Source: Symplocastrum torsivum CPER-KK1 (lineage in GTDB: Bacteria; Cyanobacteriota; Cyanobacteriia; Cyanobacteriales; Coleofasciculaceae). From it: 64,000 bases of DNA. The stretch spans positions 62,001 through 126,000 of the forward strand of contig JAHHIF010000006.1 in assembly GCA_019358875.1 (NCBI GenBank), read 5' to 3'. This document shows positions 17,632 to 27,376 of this stretch, in pieces. The notes beneath the pieces are model-generated. The model saw nothing but the letters and a program-made list of their open reading frames with translations, was not told the DNA's origin and searched no databases. Both the position numbers and the translations under genes were made by a program. Numbering within the stretch: the first letter of the stretch is position 1; each line of letters begins with the position of its first letter.

Positions 17632-17988
17632 TCTACGGCTAAGTCACAATGCAGGCAGGGGGGATATTCAGCTACTCTTAAACTTGTTTTCCAATTTCGA
17701 TTATCTGTCCAGTTGGAAATGACTTATTCAAAACCTATCTAGGTCTGCTGTGAGAGTTTCAGCCCAAAAACTCCAATAGTTTTCAGACAGACACTAGTTG
17801 ATCAGGTCGTTGCCAAATCAAAAACTTATTTATTAGCTAAATTTTGTCCGGGTCGAAATCATAGCAAGTGCCTCAAGTGAAGCAACTCTTCAGCACTCAG
17901 CTAATTTTTGAAAAAATTTGCTTCAATTTGAATAAATAGGGGTGTGACACTTTAAGGTGCCGAAGGTGGGTTTAAACGCAACTGAGTA

Positions 17989-18207
17989 TTAAGAAGCATC
18001 GTCCATGCCAAGGACTGAATCTTCTAGTGCCCGTTCGACATCACCTAATTCTTTTTGAGTAGATACGTCAAGTTCTTTGTCATCGTCCGAGTTGGCACTT
18101 CTCTCGTACTGTTCAACTACTTCATCGACAGCTTCTTTATTCAATGTCGGGTCGCTAGCGACAGAGGCAGCTTCCTGGTCTTGTTGTCTTGCTTTGTCCT
18201 GTGTCAT
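17989..18207 (-). CDS. Small acidic hydrophilic protein, unknown function
   Basis: A 72-aa Asp/Glu-rich protein (for example ALEDSVLGMDD) with no hydrophobic core segment, probably disordered or helical. An AGGAG ribosome-binding site sits nine bases before the ATG at 18207, good support for translation. I do not recognise a named family. It is divergent from glyS with 183 bp between, and its 3' end faces the Nik operon promoter region. Confidence 0.65.
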   Translation of the reverse strand: MTQDKARQQDQEAASVASDPTLNKEAVDEVVEQYERSANSDDDKELDVSTQKELGDVERALEDSVLGMDDAS

Positions 18208-18390
18208 TGCTCAACTCCTGACAGTGTTTTTGGCTTCTCGTCTTAGAATCGCTCCAATTTAGTCAAATGAACATCTATCTGTAGTCACTGTTAAAGGCAG
18301 AGCAAGCGCGGAATGGAAAACATTACTGCAAGGTAAACTGTTGAAAGCGGCTTGTAACCTCTAGCCCTCAATTGTTAAAGACAGTGCGCT

Positions 18391-20535
18391 ATGCCTACAT
18401 TTTTATTAGAAGTTGGTACAGAAGAATTACCTGCAAGCTTTGTCGATGATGCGATCGCACAATGGCAATCGCGCCTTCCCAAATCCCTCAATGAGCAATT
18501 CCTTACACAGTCGGCAATTGAGGTTTACGGAACACCCCGCCGCCTTGCCCTCCTGATTAAAGGGCTACCCGCGCAGCAACCTGATCGGGAAGAAGAAGTA
18601 AAAGGGCCACCTGCAAAGGCAGCATTCAAAGATGGTCAACCCACACAAGCAGCCGTTGGGTTTGCTCGTAAGCAAGGGGTAGAATTGGATGCCCTGGAAG
18701 TAAGAGATACAGACAAAGGAGAATTTGTCTTTGTTCTCAAAAAAACTGCGGGTCGTCCAGCAACCGAAATTTTAACCGAACTGATTCCTCAATGGATTTC
18801 CGGGTTGGAAGGAAAGCGGTTTATGCGCTGGGCAAATGGAGACTTCAGGTTTTCCCGACCGATTCGCTGGTTGGTGGCACTGATCGATGATGCTGTGTTG
18901 CCAGTTGAGTTGATCAGTGGTGCAGAGATAATTAAAAGCGATCGCATTTCCCGTGGGCATCGCATCTTACATCCAGAACCGATTCACATTCCTCAGGCAT
19001 TGGATTATGTACAGTCTCTCCACTCTGGCTTTATTGCTGTAGACCCCTCAGAGCGTAGAAGTAACATTCAATCACAAGTGAAGGCAGCCGCTCAAGAGTT
19101 GTCTGGTCAGGCACCACTGTATGAGGAATTGTTCGCAGAAGTGACTCACTTAGTGGAATGGCCAACAGCCGTTGTCGGGAAATTTGACCCAGAGTTCTTG
19201 AGTCTACCATCAGAGGTCATTACAGAAGTAATGGTGACTCACCAGCGCTACTTCCCTGTGTTCAAGAACGAAGAAAACGGCGAATTACTCCCTTACTTCA
19301 TTACCATTTCTAACGGTGACCCTGCTAAATCAGAGATTATTGCAGCAGGAAACGAGCGGGTTATTAAAGCTCGATTAGCAGATGGTCAATATTTCTACAA
19401 AACCGACTTAGCCTCACCTCTAGCTAGCTACTTACCCAAGTTAGAGAAAGTGACATTTCAGGACGAGTTGGGTTCAGTGCGCCAGAAGGTAGAGCGCATT
19501 GAGAAAATTGCAGGTCAAATTGCTGACCAATTACAAGTATCCGCTTCAGAGCGTACTGATATTTTACGGGCGGCTTTGCTTTGTAAAGCTGACCTCGTTA
19601 CCCAGATGGTCTACGAGTTTCCTGAATTGCAAGGGGTAATGGGTTCCAAATATGCAGCAGTTAGTGGAGAATCAGAGGCAGTAGCAACAGCAATTTTTGA
19701 GCATTATTTACCCAAAGGAGCGGGGGATAAGCTACCTCAAACACTGACAGGTCGAGTTGTAGGATTAGCTGACCGTCTGGATACTTTGGTGAGTATCTTC
19801 GGACTGGGGATGCTACCAACAGGCTCCTCTGACCCTTTCGCTTTGCGTCGTGCCGCGAATGCGGTGATTAATATTACTTGGGATGCTGACTTACCTATCA
19901 ACTTACAGCAGTTATTAACCCAAGTTGCGGCAGATTTTATCGCCACCTTTTCTAAACAAGAGTCACCCGTTGCTGCTTTAGAAGAATTTTTCTTGCAACG
20001 CATTCGCACACTGCTACAAGAAGAACGCCGTATTGACTATGACTTGGTAAATGCAGTTCTGGGAGAGAATGATGCTGAATATACGGAACGGGCACTCAAA
20101 GATTTGTTGGATGTACGCGATCGCGCCTTGTTCCTCCAGTCCATCCGTAATAACAGTAAGCTAGAAGAAATTTACGAAACCGTTAACCGTTCTACCCGTT
20201 TAGCCGCTCAAGGGGATTTGGATACTACCCGGTTAGAACCCAGTTCTCTGGTGAATCCAGAATTATTCCAAAAGTCTTCAGAACAAGCCTTCTACGATGC
20301 CCTTGTAAAATTAGTTCCGCAGACTCAGGCGGCTCAACAACAGCGGAATTACCAACAACTGGTAGACGCTTTAGCAAATATTGCTCCTACAGTTAGCACC
20401 TTCTTTGATGGCGCTGACAGTGTTTTGGTAATAGACCCCGATCCAGAAATCCGACGTAATCGTTTAAATCTATTAGGGTTACTGCGGAATCATGCGCGTG
20501 TACTGGCTGATTTTGGCGCGATCGTGAAAAGTTAG
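18391..20535 (+). CDS. glyS: Glycyl-tRNA synthetase beta subunit
   Basis: A 714-aa protein starting [17 protein letters not shown], the invariant N-terminus of GlyS. Family segments follow: [12 protein letters not shown] near 70, [20 protein letters not shown] near 145, [10 protein letters not shown] near 285, and [16 protein letters not shown] near 410, where the HD-like domain lies. The anticodon-binding helical region is C-terminal. With the alpha subunit (GlyQ, not in this window) it forms the alpha2beta2 synthetase that charges tRNA-Gly. Length matches the family. It precedes murD with a repeat-filled spacer, so an operon is not evident. Confidence 0.97.
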   Translation: MPTFLLEVGTEELPASFVDDAIAQWQSRLPKSLNEQFLTQSAIEVYGTPRRLALLIKGLPAQQPDREEEVKGPPAKAAFKDGQPTQAAVGFARKQGVELDALEVRDTDKGEFVFVLKKTAGRPATEILTELIPQWISGLEGKRFMRWANGDFRFSRPIRWLVALIDDAVLPVELISGAEIIKSDRISRGHRILHPEPIHIPQALDYVQSLHSGFIAVDPSERRSNIQSQVKAAAQELSGQAPLYEELFAEVTHLVEWPTAVVGKFDPEFLSLPSEVITEVMVTHQRYFPVFKNEENGELLPYFITISNGDPAKSEIIAAGNERVIKARLADGQYFYKTDLASPLASYLPKLEKVTFQDELGSVRQKVERIEKIAGQIADQLQVSASERTDILRAALLCKADLVTQMVYEFPELQGVMGSKYAAVSGESEAVATAIFEHYLPKGAGDKLPQTLTGRVVGLADRLDTLVSIFGLGMLPTGSSDPFALRRAANAVINITWDADLPINLQQLLTQVAADFIATFSKQESPVAALEEFFLQRIRTLLQEERRIDYDLVNAVLGENDAEYTERALKDLLDVRDRALFLQSIRNNSKLEEIYETVNRSTRLAAQGDLDTTRLEPSSLVNPELFQKSSEQAFYDALVKLVPQTQAAQQQRNYQQLVDALANIAPTVSTFFDGADSVLVIDPDPEIRRNRLNLLGLLRNHARVLADFGAIVKS

Positions 20536-20537
20536 AG

Positions 20538-20655
20538 TTATAGCGGTTCTCATATGGATGAGGTACAAATTTCTGGGTTTTTGGGAATGGGGAATTGGGA
20601 ATGGGGAATTGGGAATGGGGAATTGGGAATTGGGAATTGGGAATTGGGAATTGGC
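20538..20655. repeat. Dispersed element ending in a GGGAATTG heptamer array
   Basis: The segment TATAGCGGTTCTCATATGG, then GAGGTACAAATTTCTGGG, runs into a tandem array of GGGAAT(T/G)-type heptamers (20583-20655, about ten units). A related copy in inverted orientation lies at 30803-30905. Such short tandem repeats are typical noncoding repeats of filamentous cyanobacteria. A 60-codon frame across it is not a gene. Confidence 0.75.
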
Positions 20656-20717
20656 AATGGCATGGTTCCCTGGATAGTATGGGGGATGCTCAACCAGGGA
20701 CTTCTGCCTTTTAATTT

Positions 20718-22133
20718 ATGCCCAATGCTCAGGTAATTGGTTTAGGACGCTCCGGAATCGCCGCCGCACGTCTCCTTCAGCAGGAAGGTTGGGAGGTGAT
20801 ACTGAGTGACCGCAATACCTCCGAAACCCTACACCAACAACAACAGGAACTTTTAAGTCAAGGTATTACCGTCAAGCTAGGTTATTCCTTGGCGCTAAAC
20901 GACTCAGACTTACCGCAACTCATTGTCGTCAGCCCCGGTGTTCCTTGGGATATTCCTGTATTGGTTGAAGCGAGAAACCGAGGTATCGATACGATTGGTG
21001 AGATGGAACTGGCTTGGCGACATCTCCAATCGATTCCTTGGGTAGGTATCACTGGCACGAATGGCAAAACCACAACGACTGCCTTGATTGCGGCAATTTT
21101 CCAAACGGCTGGATTTCAGGCTCCTGCTTGCGGCAACATTGGCTATGCTGCGTGTGAAGTTGCTTTGTCAGTTTCTACTCCCCCAACCCCTTACCAAGGA
21201 GGGGCAAAGGCAGAGTTGGACAAGGGACAACAAACAAATGTGGATTGGGTAATTGCGGAGGTTAGTAGTTATCAAATTGAATCTTCGCGTGACCTTGCAC
21301 CTCAGATTGGTGTTTGGACAACATTTACACCCGACCACCTTAGCCGTCATCAGACACTAGAAAATTACTACGACATCAAAGCCAAACTCTTAAAGCGATC
21401 GCATAACCAAGTCTTCAACGGTGATGACCCTTATCTACGCAATATGGGTATTAATCACTGGCCTGATGCTTATTGGACTAGTGTAAAAGGCAAAGAGTAT
21501 TTATTAGGCGATCCACAACGGGGAATCTACATCGAAGATGGCTGGGTAATCGCCCAGAATGAGCCAATTGTGCAGACAGCATCTCTGCGGATGGTGGGCG
21601 AACACAATCAGCAGAATTTGTTGATGGCAGTCGCCACCGCACGGTTAGCAGGTATTGAGAAAGAGGCAATCCAAAAAGCGATCGCAAATTTCCCCGGTGT
21701 TCCCCATCGCCTCGAACATATCATCACTCTTGCGGGAATTGACTTCATCAATGACAGTAAAGCCACTAACTACGATGCCGCAGAGGTTGGATTAGCCTCG
21801 GTTGCAACGCCTACTATCCTAATTGCGGGTGGTGAAGCGAAAGCGGGTGATGATACCCGTTGGATTGAAGCAATTCAAGCAAAAGCGGCGGCTGTCTTAC
21901 TCATCGGTGATGCTGCGACTGCCTTTGCCGAACGTTTGAAGCAAGCTGGTTATGATCGATACGAGATTGTCGAAACAATGGTGCTGGCTGTGCCGAGGGC
22001 GGCTGAACTTGCCCAACAGTATGATGCCCGTGTGGTTCTACTTTCACCCGCTTGCGCGAGTTTCGACCAGTATCAAAGCTTTGAGCATCGGGGCGATGAT
22101 TTCCGTCAATTGTGCCAGCAGTTGCTGCATTAG
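20718..22133 (+). CDS. murD: UDP-N-acetylmuramoyl-L-alanine--D-glutamate ligase
   Basis: MurD adds D-glutamate to UDP-MurNAc-L-Ala in cytoplasmic peptidoglycan precursor synthesis. The 471-aa protein has the N-terminal Rossmann domain ([15 protein letters not shown]), the ATP-binding P-loop [14 protein letters not shown] near residue 112, the central [12 protein letters not shown], and the C-terminal ligase domain ([23 protein letters not shown]). About 20 residues after the segment [12 protein letters not shown] ([19 protein letters not shown]) look like a translated copy of a CCCCAACCCC-class intergenic repeat inserted in frame, since related enzymes pass almost directly from ALS to DWVIAE. 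The catalytic motifs are intact, so the enzyme is probably functional. Confidence 0.95.
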   Translation: MPNAQVIGLGRSGIAAARLLQQEGWEVILSDRNTSETLHQQQQELLSQGITVKLGYSLALNDSDLPQLIVVSPGVPWDIPVLVEARNRGIDTIGEMELAWRHLQSIPWVGITGTNGKTTTTALIAAIFQTAGFQAPACGNIGYAACEVALSVSTPPTPYQGGAKAELDKGQQTNVDWVIAEVSSYQIESSRDLAPQIGVWTTFTPDHLSRHQTLENYYDIKAKLLKRSHNQVFNGDDPYLRNMGINHWPDAYWTSVKGKEYLLGDPQRGIYIEDGWVIAQNEPIVQTASLRMVGEHNQQNLLMAVATARLAGIEKEAIQKAIANFPGVPHRLEHIITLAGIDFINDSKATNYDAAEVGLASVATPTILIAGGEAKAGDDTRWIEAIQAKAAAVLLIGDAATAFAERLKQAGYDRYEIVETMVLAVPRAAELAQQYDARVVLLSPACASFDQYQSFEHRGDDFRQLCQQLLH

Positions 22134-22444
22134 TGCGATCGCTCGTCTTTAGTTAACACTCTCATCTCAGAGGAAGTCAATGGGTGCTATGGTTTCGGTC
22201 ATTTAGACGTGGCATAAAAATGTTATTTGTTGTTGGTTATTGGTTATTTATATAATTCTTTAACAAACAACAAACAACATTCATCGCTCTAATCACCGCC
22301 GGAAATCCTGCAGACAGATGTTTCCTTGCTTTGAAGTTGATAGATTGAAGCTATATCTAGAAAATAGAAATAACAGAGAGACTGAAGCTTTGCACGCTTA
22401 GGGCATTGAAACAGGATCGGAGAATCTGGAACCTTAACAAAAGA
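22134..22444. other. Spacer with an AT-rich inverted repeat
   Basis: GTTATTTGTTGTTGGTTATT near 22221 is loosely mirrored by AACAAACAACAAACAACATT near 22262. This imperfect dyad is probably a repeat-derived hairpin after murD. Nothing else is recognisable before the next start. Confidence 0.4.
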
Positions 22445-25045
22445 ATGATACGAACTGACCGAGAAAACCTTGGCTATAGCGCCGCTGTCATAGGCATTAT
22501 GGTAGCACTGATACTGTTATGGTCAGGGGTGTCGCAAGATCTCTTAGCTGGGAACGGTTTTATTCCCCACGGGCATTGCTACCTGTGGAAACCAGGGTTA
22601 GTCTGGCTCCATGCTGCCTCAGATTCTCTAATCGCCCTGGCTTACGTCGCCATTTCAGCCACGCTTGCCTACTTGGTTCATAAAACTCGTAAAGAAATCC
22701 CATTTCATTGGATGTTCCTTGCCTTTGGTTCTTTCATCGTTGCCTGTGCTAGTACCCATTTTATGGATGTCTGGACATTGTGGCGACCCGTCTATTGGCT
22801 ATCAGGAGGACTGAAAGCGCTGACTGCTGTAGCATCCATAACCACAGCGATCGCTTTACCGCCATTAGTACCAAAGGCGCTGGCACTGATTCAAGAAGCC
22901 AAGCTCTCTGAAGAACGCCGCTTGCACTTGGAGACAGCAAACCAAGAGTTGGAGACACTCTACGGCAAGCTAAAGGAACTTGACCAACTCAAAACTCAAT
23001 TCTTCGCCAATGTCAGCCATGAGCTACGGACTCCCCTAGCTCTAATCTTAGGATCGACTGAGAAGCTGCTGACAGCAGGAGGACTACACGAGGAGCAACG
23101 TCACGACCTGGAAGTGGTAGACCGTAACGCCCGCCTCCTCCTCAAACAGGTTAATGACCTGCTTGATGTCTCCAAACTGGAGGCAGGGAAGATGGACATC
23201 GACTACGTTGAAGTTGACTTGGCGCAACTAGTACGCCTGACGGCTGCTAACTTCGACGGATTGGCACCAGAGCGTCAAATATCCTTTGCCATTGAGACAC
23301 CAGAGTCTGTCTTTGCACAGGTCGATGCCCACAAGGTGCAGCGCGTCCTCTTAAACCTCCTCTCCAATGCCTTTAAGTTCACTCCCCAAGGTGGGCGTAT
23401 CCACTGCGTCTTGTCTAGCCATCCCAACCCGACTGATCAATTAAAAGAGGGTGCTGTAGTTGAGCGTGCCGTAATTGCAATCTCTGATAGTGGTCCAGGA
23501 GTGCCGAACGAGCTACGGGAAAAGATTTTCGAGCGCTTCAGCCAAGGGGATGGAGGGTCTACTCGTCGCTTTGGTGGTACTGGGTTAGGGTTAGCGATTG
23601 TCAAAGAATTTGTGGAGCTACATGGCGGCACAATCAGAGTTAGTGATGCTCTAGGCGGGGGAGCTATCTTTACAGTCGAGCTACCGCTCGTTGCTCCGCC
23701 AGAGTCGAGAGTGTCTAAGACGGGAGGCGAACCGAGTAATGCGGAAGAAATCGCTCTTCCCGTGCTGGAGCAACTACGCACTTCTAGTCAGAAGATTGGC
23801 ACAACTTCGGAGCCGGAGGCGGGGAAACCGTTGGTACTGGTGATCGAAGACAATCCAGAAATGAATCAGTTCGTTGAACAAACCTTAGCAACTGAATATC
23901 GCACTGCTACTAGCTTTAATGGTCAGGAGGGTTTGGAGAATGCGATCGCACTGCATCCCGATCTCATCCTCAGCGACGTGATGATGCCCCAAATGAGTGG
24001 CGACAAGTTAGTGCAGCAGCTACGAACTCACCCCGAACTGGATACTACCCCAATTATTCTTCTTACCGCTAAGGCAGATGACCAACTAAGAGTGCAGCTT
24101 TTGCGCTCTGGCGCTCAGGACTACCTGATGAAACCTTTCTCGATTGAGGAGCTACGAGCGCGAGTTGGTAACCTGATTGCGATCAAGCGGGTTCGAGATT
24201 TATTGCAACAGGAGTTAGACAGCCAAAATCAAGATTTGGAAGTATTGGCACAGGAAGTCACCCTCGGCAGGAGGGAGTTACAAATCGCCCTAGAAACCTT
24301 ACAGGAGCAGACACAGGAATTAGAGGAAGCGAACCGCTTGAAGGATGAGTTTTTAGCTATTGTCTCTCACGAACTGCGTACTCCCCTCAACGCTGTCCTT
24401 TTAGGCGCTCAAATCTTGCGTAACCGCAAGCCGAATGAATCAACAAAAGCTCGTGCCCTTGAGACAATCGAGCGCAATGCTAAGTTACAAATACAACTCG
24501 TTGAAAATCTCTTAGATATCTCACGTCTGCTTCGAGGAAAGCTCCTCCTGGATAAGCATCCAGTTGCGCTTAAACCCATTATTGAAGCCGCTGTTAGTAC
24601 TGTGCAGACAGCGAGTGAGGCGAAAGCGATTCAACTTGAGTCTTTCCTTGATACCTCAGTCGGTTTGGTTTCCGGACAGCCAGACCGTTTGCAACAGATT
24701 GTTGAAAGTTTATTAACTAATGCAATTAAATTTACTGCAAAAGGTGGGCGAGTTGATATTCGACTTGAGTGCCAAAATGATCAGGCTCGGATTCAGGTCA
24801 ACGATACAGGTATTGGTATCAGTGCTGAGTTTCTACCTCATGTTTTTGATTACTTCCGTCAAGGAGATAGTTCAAGGACAAGAACGCATGGTGGATTAGG
24901 GCTGGGCTTAGCAATTGTACGGCAATTGGTACAACTCCATGATGGGAAAATCCAAGTAGAAAGTCCCGGAGTTGGACAAGGCGCAACATTTACAGTTACT
25001 CTCCCCCTAACAGTTACGCCCAAGCCAATCCGCTATCTTGGCTGA
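22445..25045 (+). CDS. Ethylene-receptor-like hybrid sensor kinase (EBD-HK-REC-HK)
   Basis: An 866-aa membrane sensor with two kinase modules. The N-terminal three-helix region (about 30-130) resembles the ethylene-binding domain of plant ETR1: ASDSLIALAY keeps Asp and Tyr, and FGSFIVACASTH keeps the Cys and His that hold Cu(I) in ETR1; the Pro after the YxxI position is Ser here. A coiled coil leads to HisKA (His192 in NVSHELRTPL) and an ATPase domain (GTGLGLAIVKEF), a receiver domain (Asp511 in LSDVMMPQ, Lys in LMKPF), then a second coiled coil, HisKA (His642) and ATPase (GLGLGLAIV). The frame opens at TTG 22406; ATG 22445 gives the better start. The ligand is not proven, and there is no phytochrome-like domain. 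Confidence 0.85.
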   Translation: MIRTDRENLGYSAAVIGIMVALILLWSGVSQDLLAGNGFIPHGHCYLWKPGLVWLHAASDSLIALAYVAISATLAYLVHKTRKEIPFHWMFLAFGSFIVACASTHFMDVWTLWRPVYWLSGGLKALTAVASITTAIALPPLVPKALALIQEAKLSEERRLHLETANQELETLYGKLKELDQLKTQFFANVSHELRTPLALILGSTEKLLTAGGLHEEQRHDLEVVDRNARLLLKQVNDLLDVSKLEAGKMDIDYVEVDLAQLVRLTAANFDGLAPERQISFAIETPESVFAQVDAHKVQRVLLNLLSNAFKFTPQGGRIHCVLSSHPNPTDQLKEGAVVERAVIAISDSGPGVPNELREKIFERFSQGDGGSTRRFGGTGLGLAIVKEFVELHGGTIRVSDALGGGAIFTVELPLVAPPESRVSKTGGEPSNAEEIALPVLEQLRTSSQKIGTTSEPEAGKPLVLVIEDNPEMNQFVEQTLATEYRTATSFNGQEGLENAIALHPDLILSDVMMPQMSGDKLVQQLRTHPELDTTPIILLTAKADDQLRVQLLRSGAQDYLMKPFSIEELRARVGNLIAIKRVRDLLQQELDSQNQDLEVLAQEVTLGRRELQIALETLQEQTQELEEANRLKDEFLAIVSHELRTPLNAVLLGAQILRNRKPNESTKARALETIERNAKLQIQLVENLLDISRLLRGKLLLDKHPVALKPIIEAAVSTVQTASEAKAIQLESFLDTSVGLVSGQPDRLQQIVESLLTNAIKFTAKGGRVDIRLECQNDQARIQVNDTGIGISAEFLPHVFDYFRQGDSSRTRTHGGLGLGLAIVRQLVQLHDGKIQVESPGVGQGATFTVTLPLTVTPKPIRYLG

Positions 25046-25054
25046 ATCAGCAGG

Positions 25055-25801
25055 TCAAGCCATTGCTTGCTCAAAACGCTTGTTCACTTCATTCCAGTTA
25101 ACAACATTCCACCAAGCGTTTAAATAATCAGCCCGTTTGTTTTGGTATTTCAAGTAATAGGCGTGTTCCCAAACATCGTTGCCCATAATTGGAAAACTAC
25201 CCTCCATCAATGGGCTATCTTGGTTTTGTGTACTGGTTACGGCTAGCTTGCCATCTTGAGTACGAACGAGCCAAGCCCAACCACTACCAAAACGTTTGGC
25301 TCCAGCATCATTAAATTGCTTTTTGAACTCATCAAAACTACCAAAGTTCGATTGAATTGCTGTTGCGATCGCACCTGTTGGTTCTCCACCACCATTGGAA
25401 CTCATGATTTCCCAAAACATTGTGTGGTTGATATGACCGCCACCATTGTTGCGTATCGTTGTCCGAATATCTTCGGGTATGGAATTGAGGTCACTAATTA
25501 ATTGTTCTACACTCTTGCTTTTTAAGTCCGGGTACTTATTTACCGCATCATTCAAGTTTTTGACATAAGCTGCATGGTGCCGATCATGGTGGAACTGCAT
25601 TGTCGCTGCATCAATGTGCGGTTCCAGAGCACTGTAATCATAGGGTAGAGGTGGCAGTTGGAAGGTATCACCCGTTTGATTTTGCTTTGTGCCTCCAAGG
25701 GATTTCAAAAGCGGTTGAGCGACAGAGGGTAATGTTCCTAAAGCTGCTGCCCCTGTAGTGGCACCTAGTAAAAGTAGAAAATTGCGACGATTAAGAGCCA
25801 T
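25055..25801 (-). CDS. sodA: Mn-type superoxide dismutase with Tat signal
   Basis: A 248-aa Fe/Mn superoxide dismutase. The N-terminus [17 protein letters not shown] is a twin-arginine export signal, predicting a periplasmic or thylakoid-lumen location, where it removes superoxide. The mature part begins [18 protein letters not shown]. Metal ligands lie in the expected places: His of LEPHID, His of [11 protein letters not shown], and Asp and His of [32 protein letters not shown] and [10 protein letters not shown] favour manganese over iron. The gene converges with the kinase gene, 9 bp apart. Confidence 0.93.
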   Translation of the reverse strand: MALNRRNFLLLLGATTGAAALGTLPSVAQPLLKSLGGTKQNQTGDTFQLPPLPYDYSALEPHIDAATMQFHHDRHHAAYVKNLNDAVNKYPDLKSKSVEQLISDLNSIPEDIRTTIRNNGGGHINHTMFWEIMSSNGGGEPTGAIATAIQSNFGSFDEFKKQFNDAGAKRFGSGWAWLVRTQDGKLAVTSTQNQDSPLMEGSFPIMGNDVWEHAYYLKYQNKRADYLNAWWNVVNWNEVNKRFEQAMA

Positions 25802-25993
25802 AAGAAGTTAAAACTTGACAGGGTTAGTTTCAAGTTTTACATATTCCTTTCCCGCAGCTCCCCGACTTCTCTGATTAGATGCAGCAATCAAGGTTTCAAC
25901 AAAGAAGTCGGCCATCTGAATAGCTGAGTCTTTGAAGCTTTATCACCCCTGGACTGGTAGTCTTAGCTCAAGAACACTTGGGAATGAGTCTAC

Positions 25994-26761
25994 ATGAGCG
26001 AACTACAAGCATTGATTTTTGACGTTGATGGAACGTTAGCAGATACTGAACGGGATGGTCACCGAGTTGCTTTTAATCGTGCTTTTGCTGAAGCGGGGTT
26101 AGATTGGGACTGGACAACCTCGTTGTATGGTGAATTACTAGCAATCACAGGTGGTAAGGAACGCATTCGCTTTTACTTGGAGCAGTATCTACCCGATTTT
26201 GAGCCAGCTACAGATTTAGATAGCTTTATCGCTAACCTACACGCGGCTAAGAGTAAGTATTATCACTCAGTATTAGCGGAAGGAGCAATTCCCTTACGTC
26301 CTGGCGTGGAACGATTGCTCAAAGAAGCGCGTGAGCAAGATGTGCGTTTAGCGATCGCAACAACAACTACCCCGTCGAATGTCACTACGTTATTAGAACA
26401 GACGCTTGGTTCAGATAGCCCATCTTGGTTTGAAGTCATTGCGGCTGGTGACATCGTGCCTGCAAAAAAGCCCGCCCCAGATATTTATCAATATGCGTTG
26501 CAGGAGATGAACCTACAAGCACAGGACTGCCTTGCTTTTGAGGATTCGCACCACGGTTTGACATCGGCTTCTCAAATAGGATTAAAAACAGTTGTTACCG
26601 TCAACGATTACACGCAAGACCAAGATTTTACTGGGGCAATACTGGTGTTAAGTGATTTCGGAGAACCGAATCAACCTTTTAAAGTTCTTGCTGGTGATGC
26701 TGGAGATAAAAGTTATCTAGACATGGCACTCGCGCATCGCTTGCTCACTAGCCAAGGCTAA
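25994..26761 (+). CDS. HAD superfamily phosphatase, CbbY-like
   Basis: A 255-aa HAD hydrolase of subfamily IA. Motif I is IFDVDGTLADTE, with a nucleophile Asp and an acid/base Asp; motif II is ATTTTPSN, the Lys of motif III is in PAKKPAPDIYQYAL, and motif IV is FEDSHHGL. A helical cap sits between motifs I and II. This arrangement matches CbbY-type proteins, which in photosynthetic organisms remove the Rubisco inhibitor xylulose-1,5-bisphosphate; that substrate is inferred from family resemblance. It starts at ATG 25994 and stands alone before the cobalamin riboswitch. Confidence 0.85.
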   Translation: MSELQALIFDVDGTLADTERDGHRVAFNRAFAEAGLDWDWTTSLYGELLAITGGKERIRFYLEQYLPDFEPATDLDSFIANLHAAKSKYYHSVLAEGAIPLRPGVERLLKEAREQDVRLAIATTTTPSNVTTLLEQTLGSDSPSWFEVIAAGDIVPAKKPAPDIYQYALQEMNLQAQDCLAFEDSHHGLTSASQIGLKTVVTVNDYTQDQDFTGAILVLSDFGEPNQPFKVLAGDAGDKSYLDMALAHRLLTSQG

Positions 26762-26866
26762 GAGAATAAAAGCCTGTTCCCTTCTGCCTTCTGCCTTCCT
26801 CCAACGACAAATATTAATGCCGACCTACTTACGTGCTTAGCAAGTGTGCTAAAGTACCAAAATCTA

Positions 26867-26988
26867 ATCGGTTCTTGTGGGGGTCAGCCACCAGAGGTAA
26901 CGGGGAAAGCTCGGTGTAAATCCGGCGCTGTACCGCAGCTGTAATTAGTTCACAGATTGTGAACAAGAAAGCCAGAATGCCCACCGAT
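26867..26988 (+). ncRNA. Cobalamin riboswitch
   Basis: ATCGGT (26867-26872) pairs with ACCGAT (26983-26988) as the closing P1 stem. Inside are the conserved landmarks of the B12 riboswitch: GGTAACGGGGAAAGCTCGGTG, AATCCGGCGCTG, the B12 box ACCGCAGCTGTAA, and the 3' GCCAGAATGCCC. It lies 45 bp before cbtB and should turn that transcript down when cobalamin is plentiful. Confidence 0.92.
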
Positions 26989-27033
26989 ATGGTTATAACT
27001 TCTGATGTGCGAGATACACTATCGAGGTAAAAC

Positions 27034-27234
27034 ATGAAAAACGCTTCAATCAGCACTCTTGGTTCCTTACGGCAGCAGACAATTCGTGTTACGTTGTCCT
27101 TGCCTGTGCAAGCCACGCTTTACACGTCCTTGTGCGCCCTGACACTCTGGACTGTCTACTTCTCTACTTATCCGGCTGTCCACAATCAAATGCATTCGGT
27201 GCGCCACCATACCCTGATGGTTGGTTGCCACTAG
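27034..27234 (+). CDS. cbtB: CbtB-type cobalt transporter subunit
   Basis: A 66-aa single-pass membrane protein. One hydrophobic helix (QATLYTSLCALTLWTVYFS) is followed by a short histidine-rich tail, HNQMHSVRHHTLMVGCH, which is the diagnostic metal-binding end of CbtB. GAGG precedes the ATG. CbtB is a predicted cobalt transport component found almost exclusively behind cobalamin riboswitches. The usual partner CbtA (a polytopic membrane protein) is not recognisable here; the next gene is a different membrane protein. Transport activity itself is inferred. Confidence 0.85.
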   Translation: MKNASISTLGSLRQQTIRVTLSLPVQATLYTSLCALTLWTVYFSTYPAVHNQMHSVRHHTLMVGCH

Positions 27235-27376
27235 AACGTTGCACAATCCTGGAAAAAGGGCGTGAGAATTTCTCTACAGAATCTTCTCGCGTCTTTCCCA
27301 ATCTCCACTCTCTTTAAGGTGCAACACCATCACTACTCGTCCCAGCCCGGAGTTTGTTCCGAGTCCAAAATTTAGA

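Noticed and set aside
20582..20655. Possible CRISPR array
   Set aside because: Units are 7 bp and directly adjacent without spacers, so this is a short tandem repeat.
26829..27116. 95-codon frame on the - strand
   Set aside because: It is antisense to the cobalamin riboswitch and cbtB, both strongly supported.
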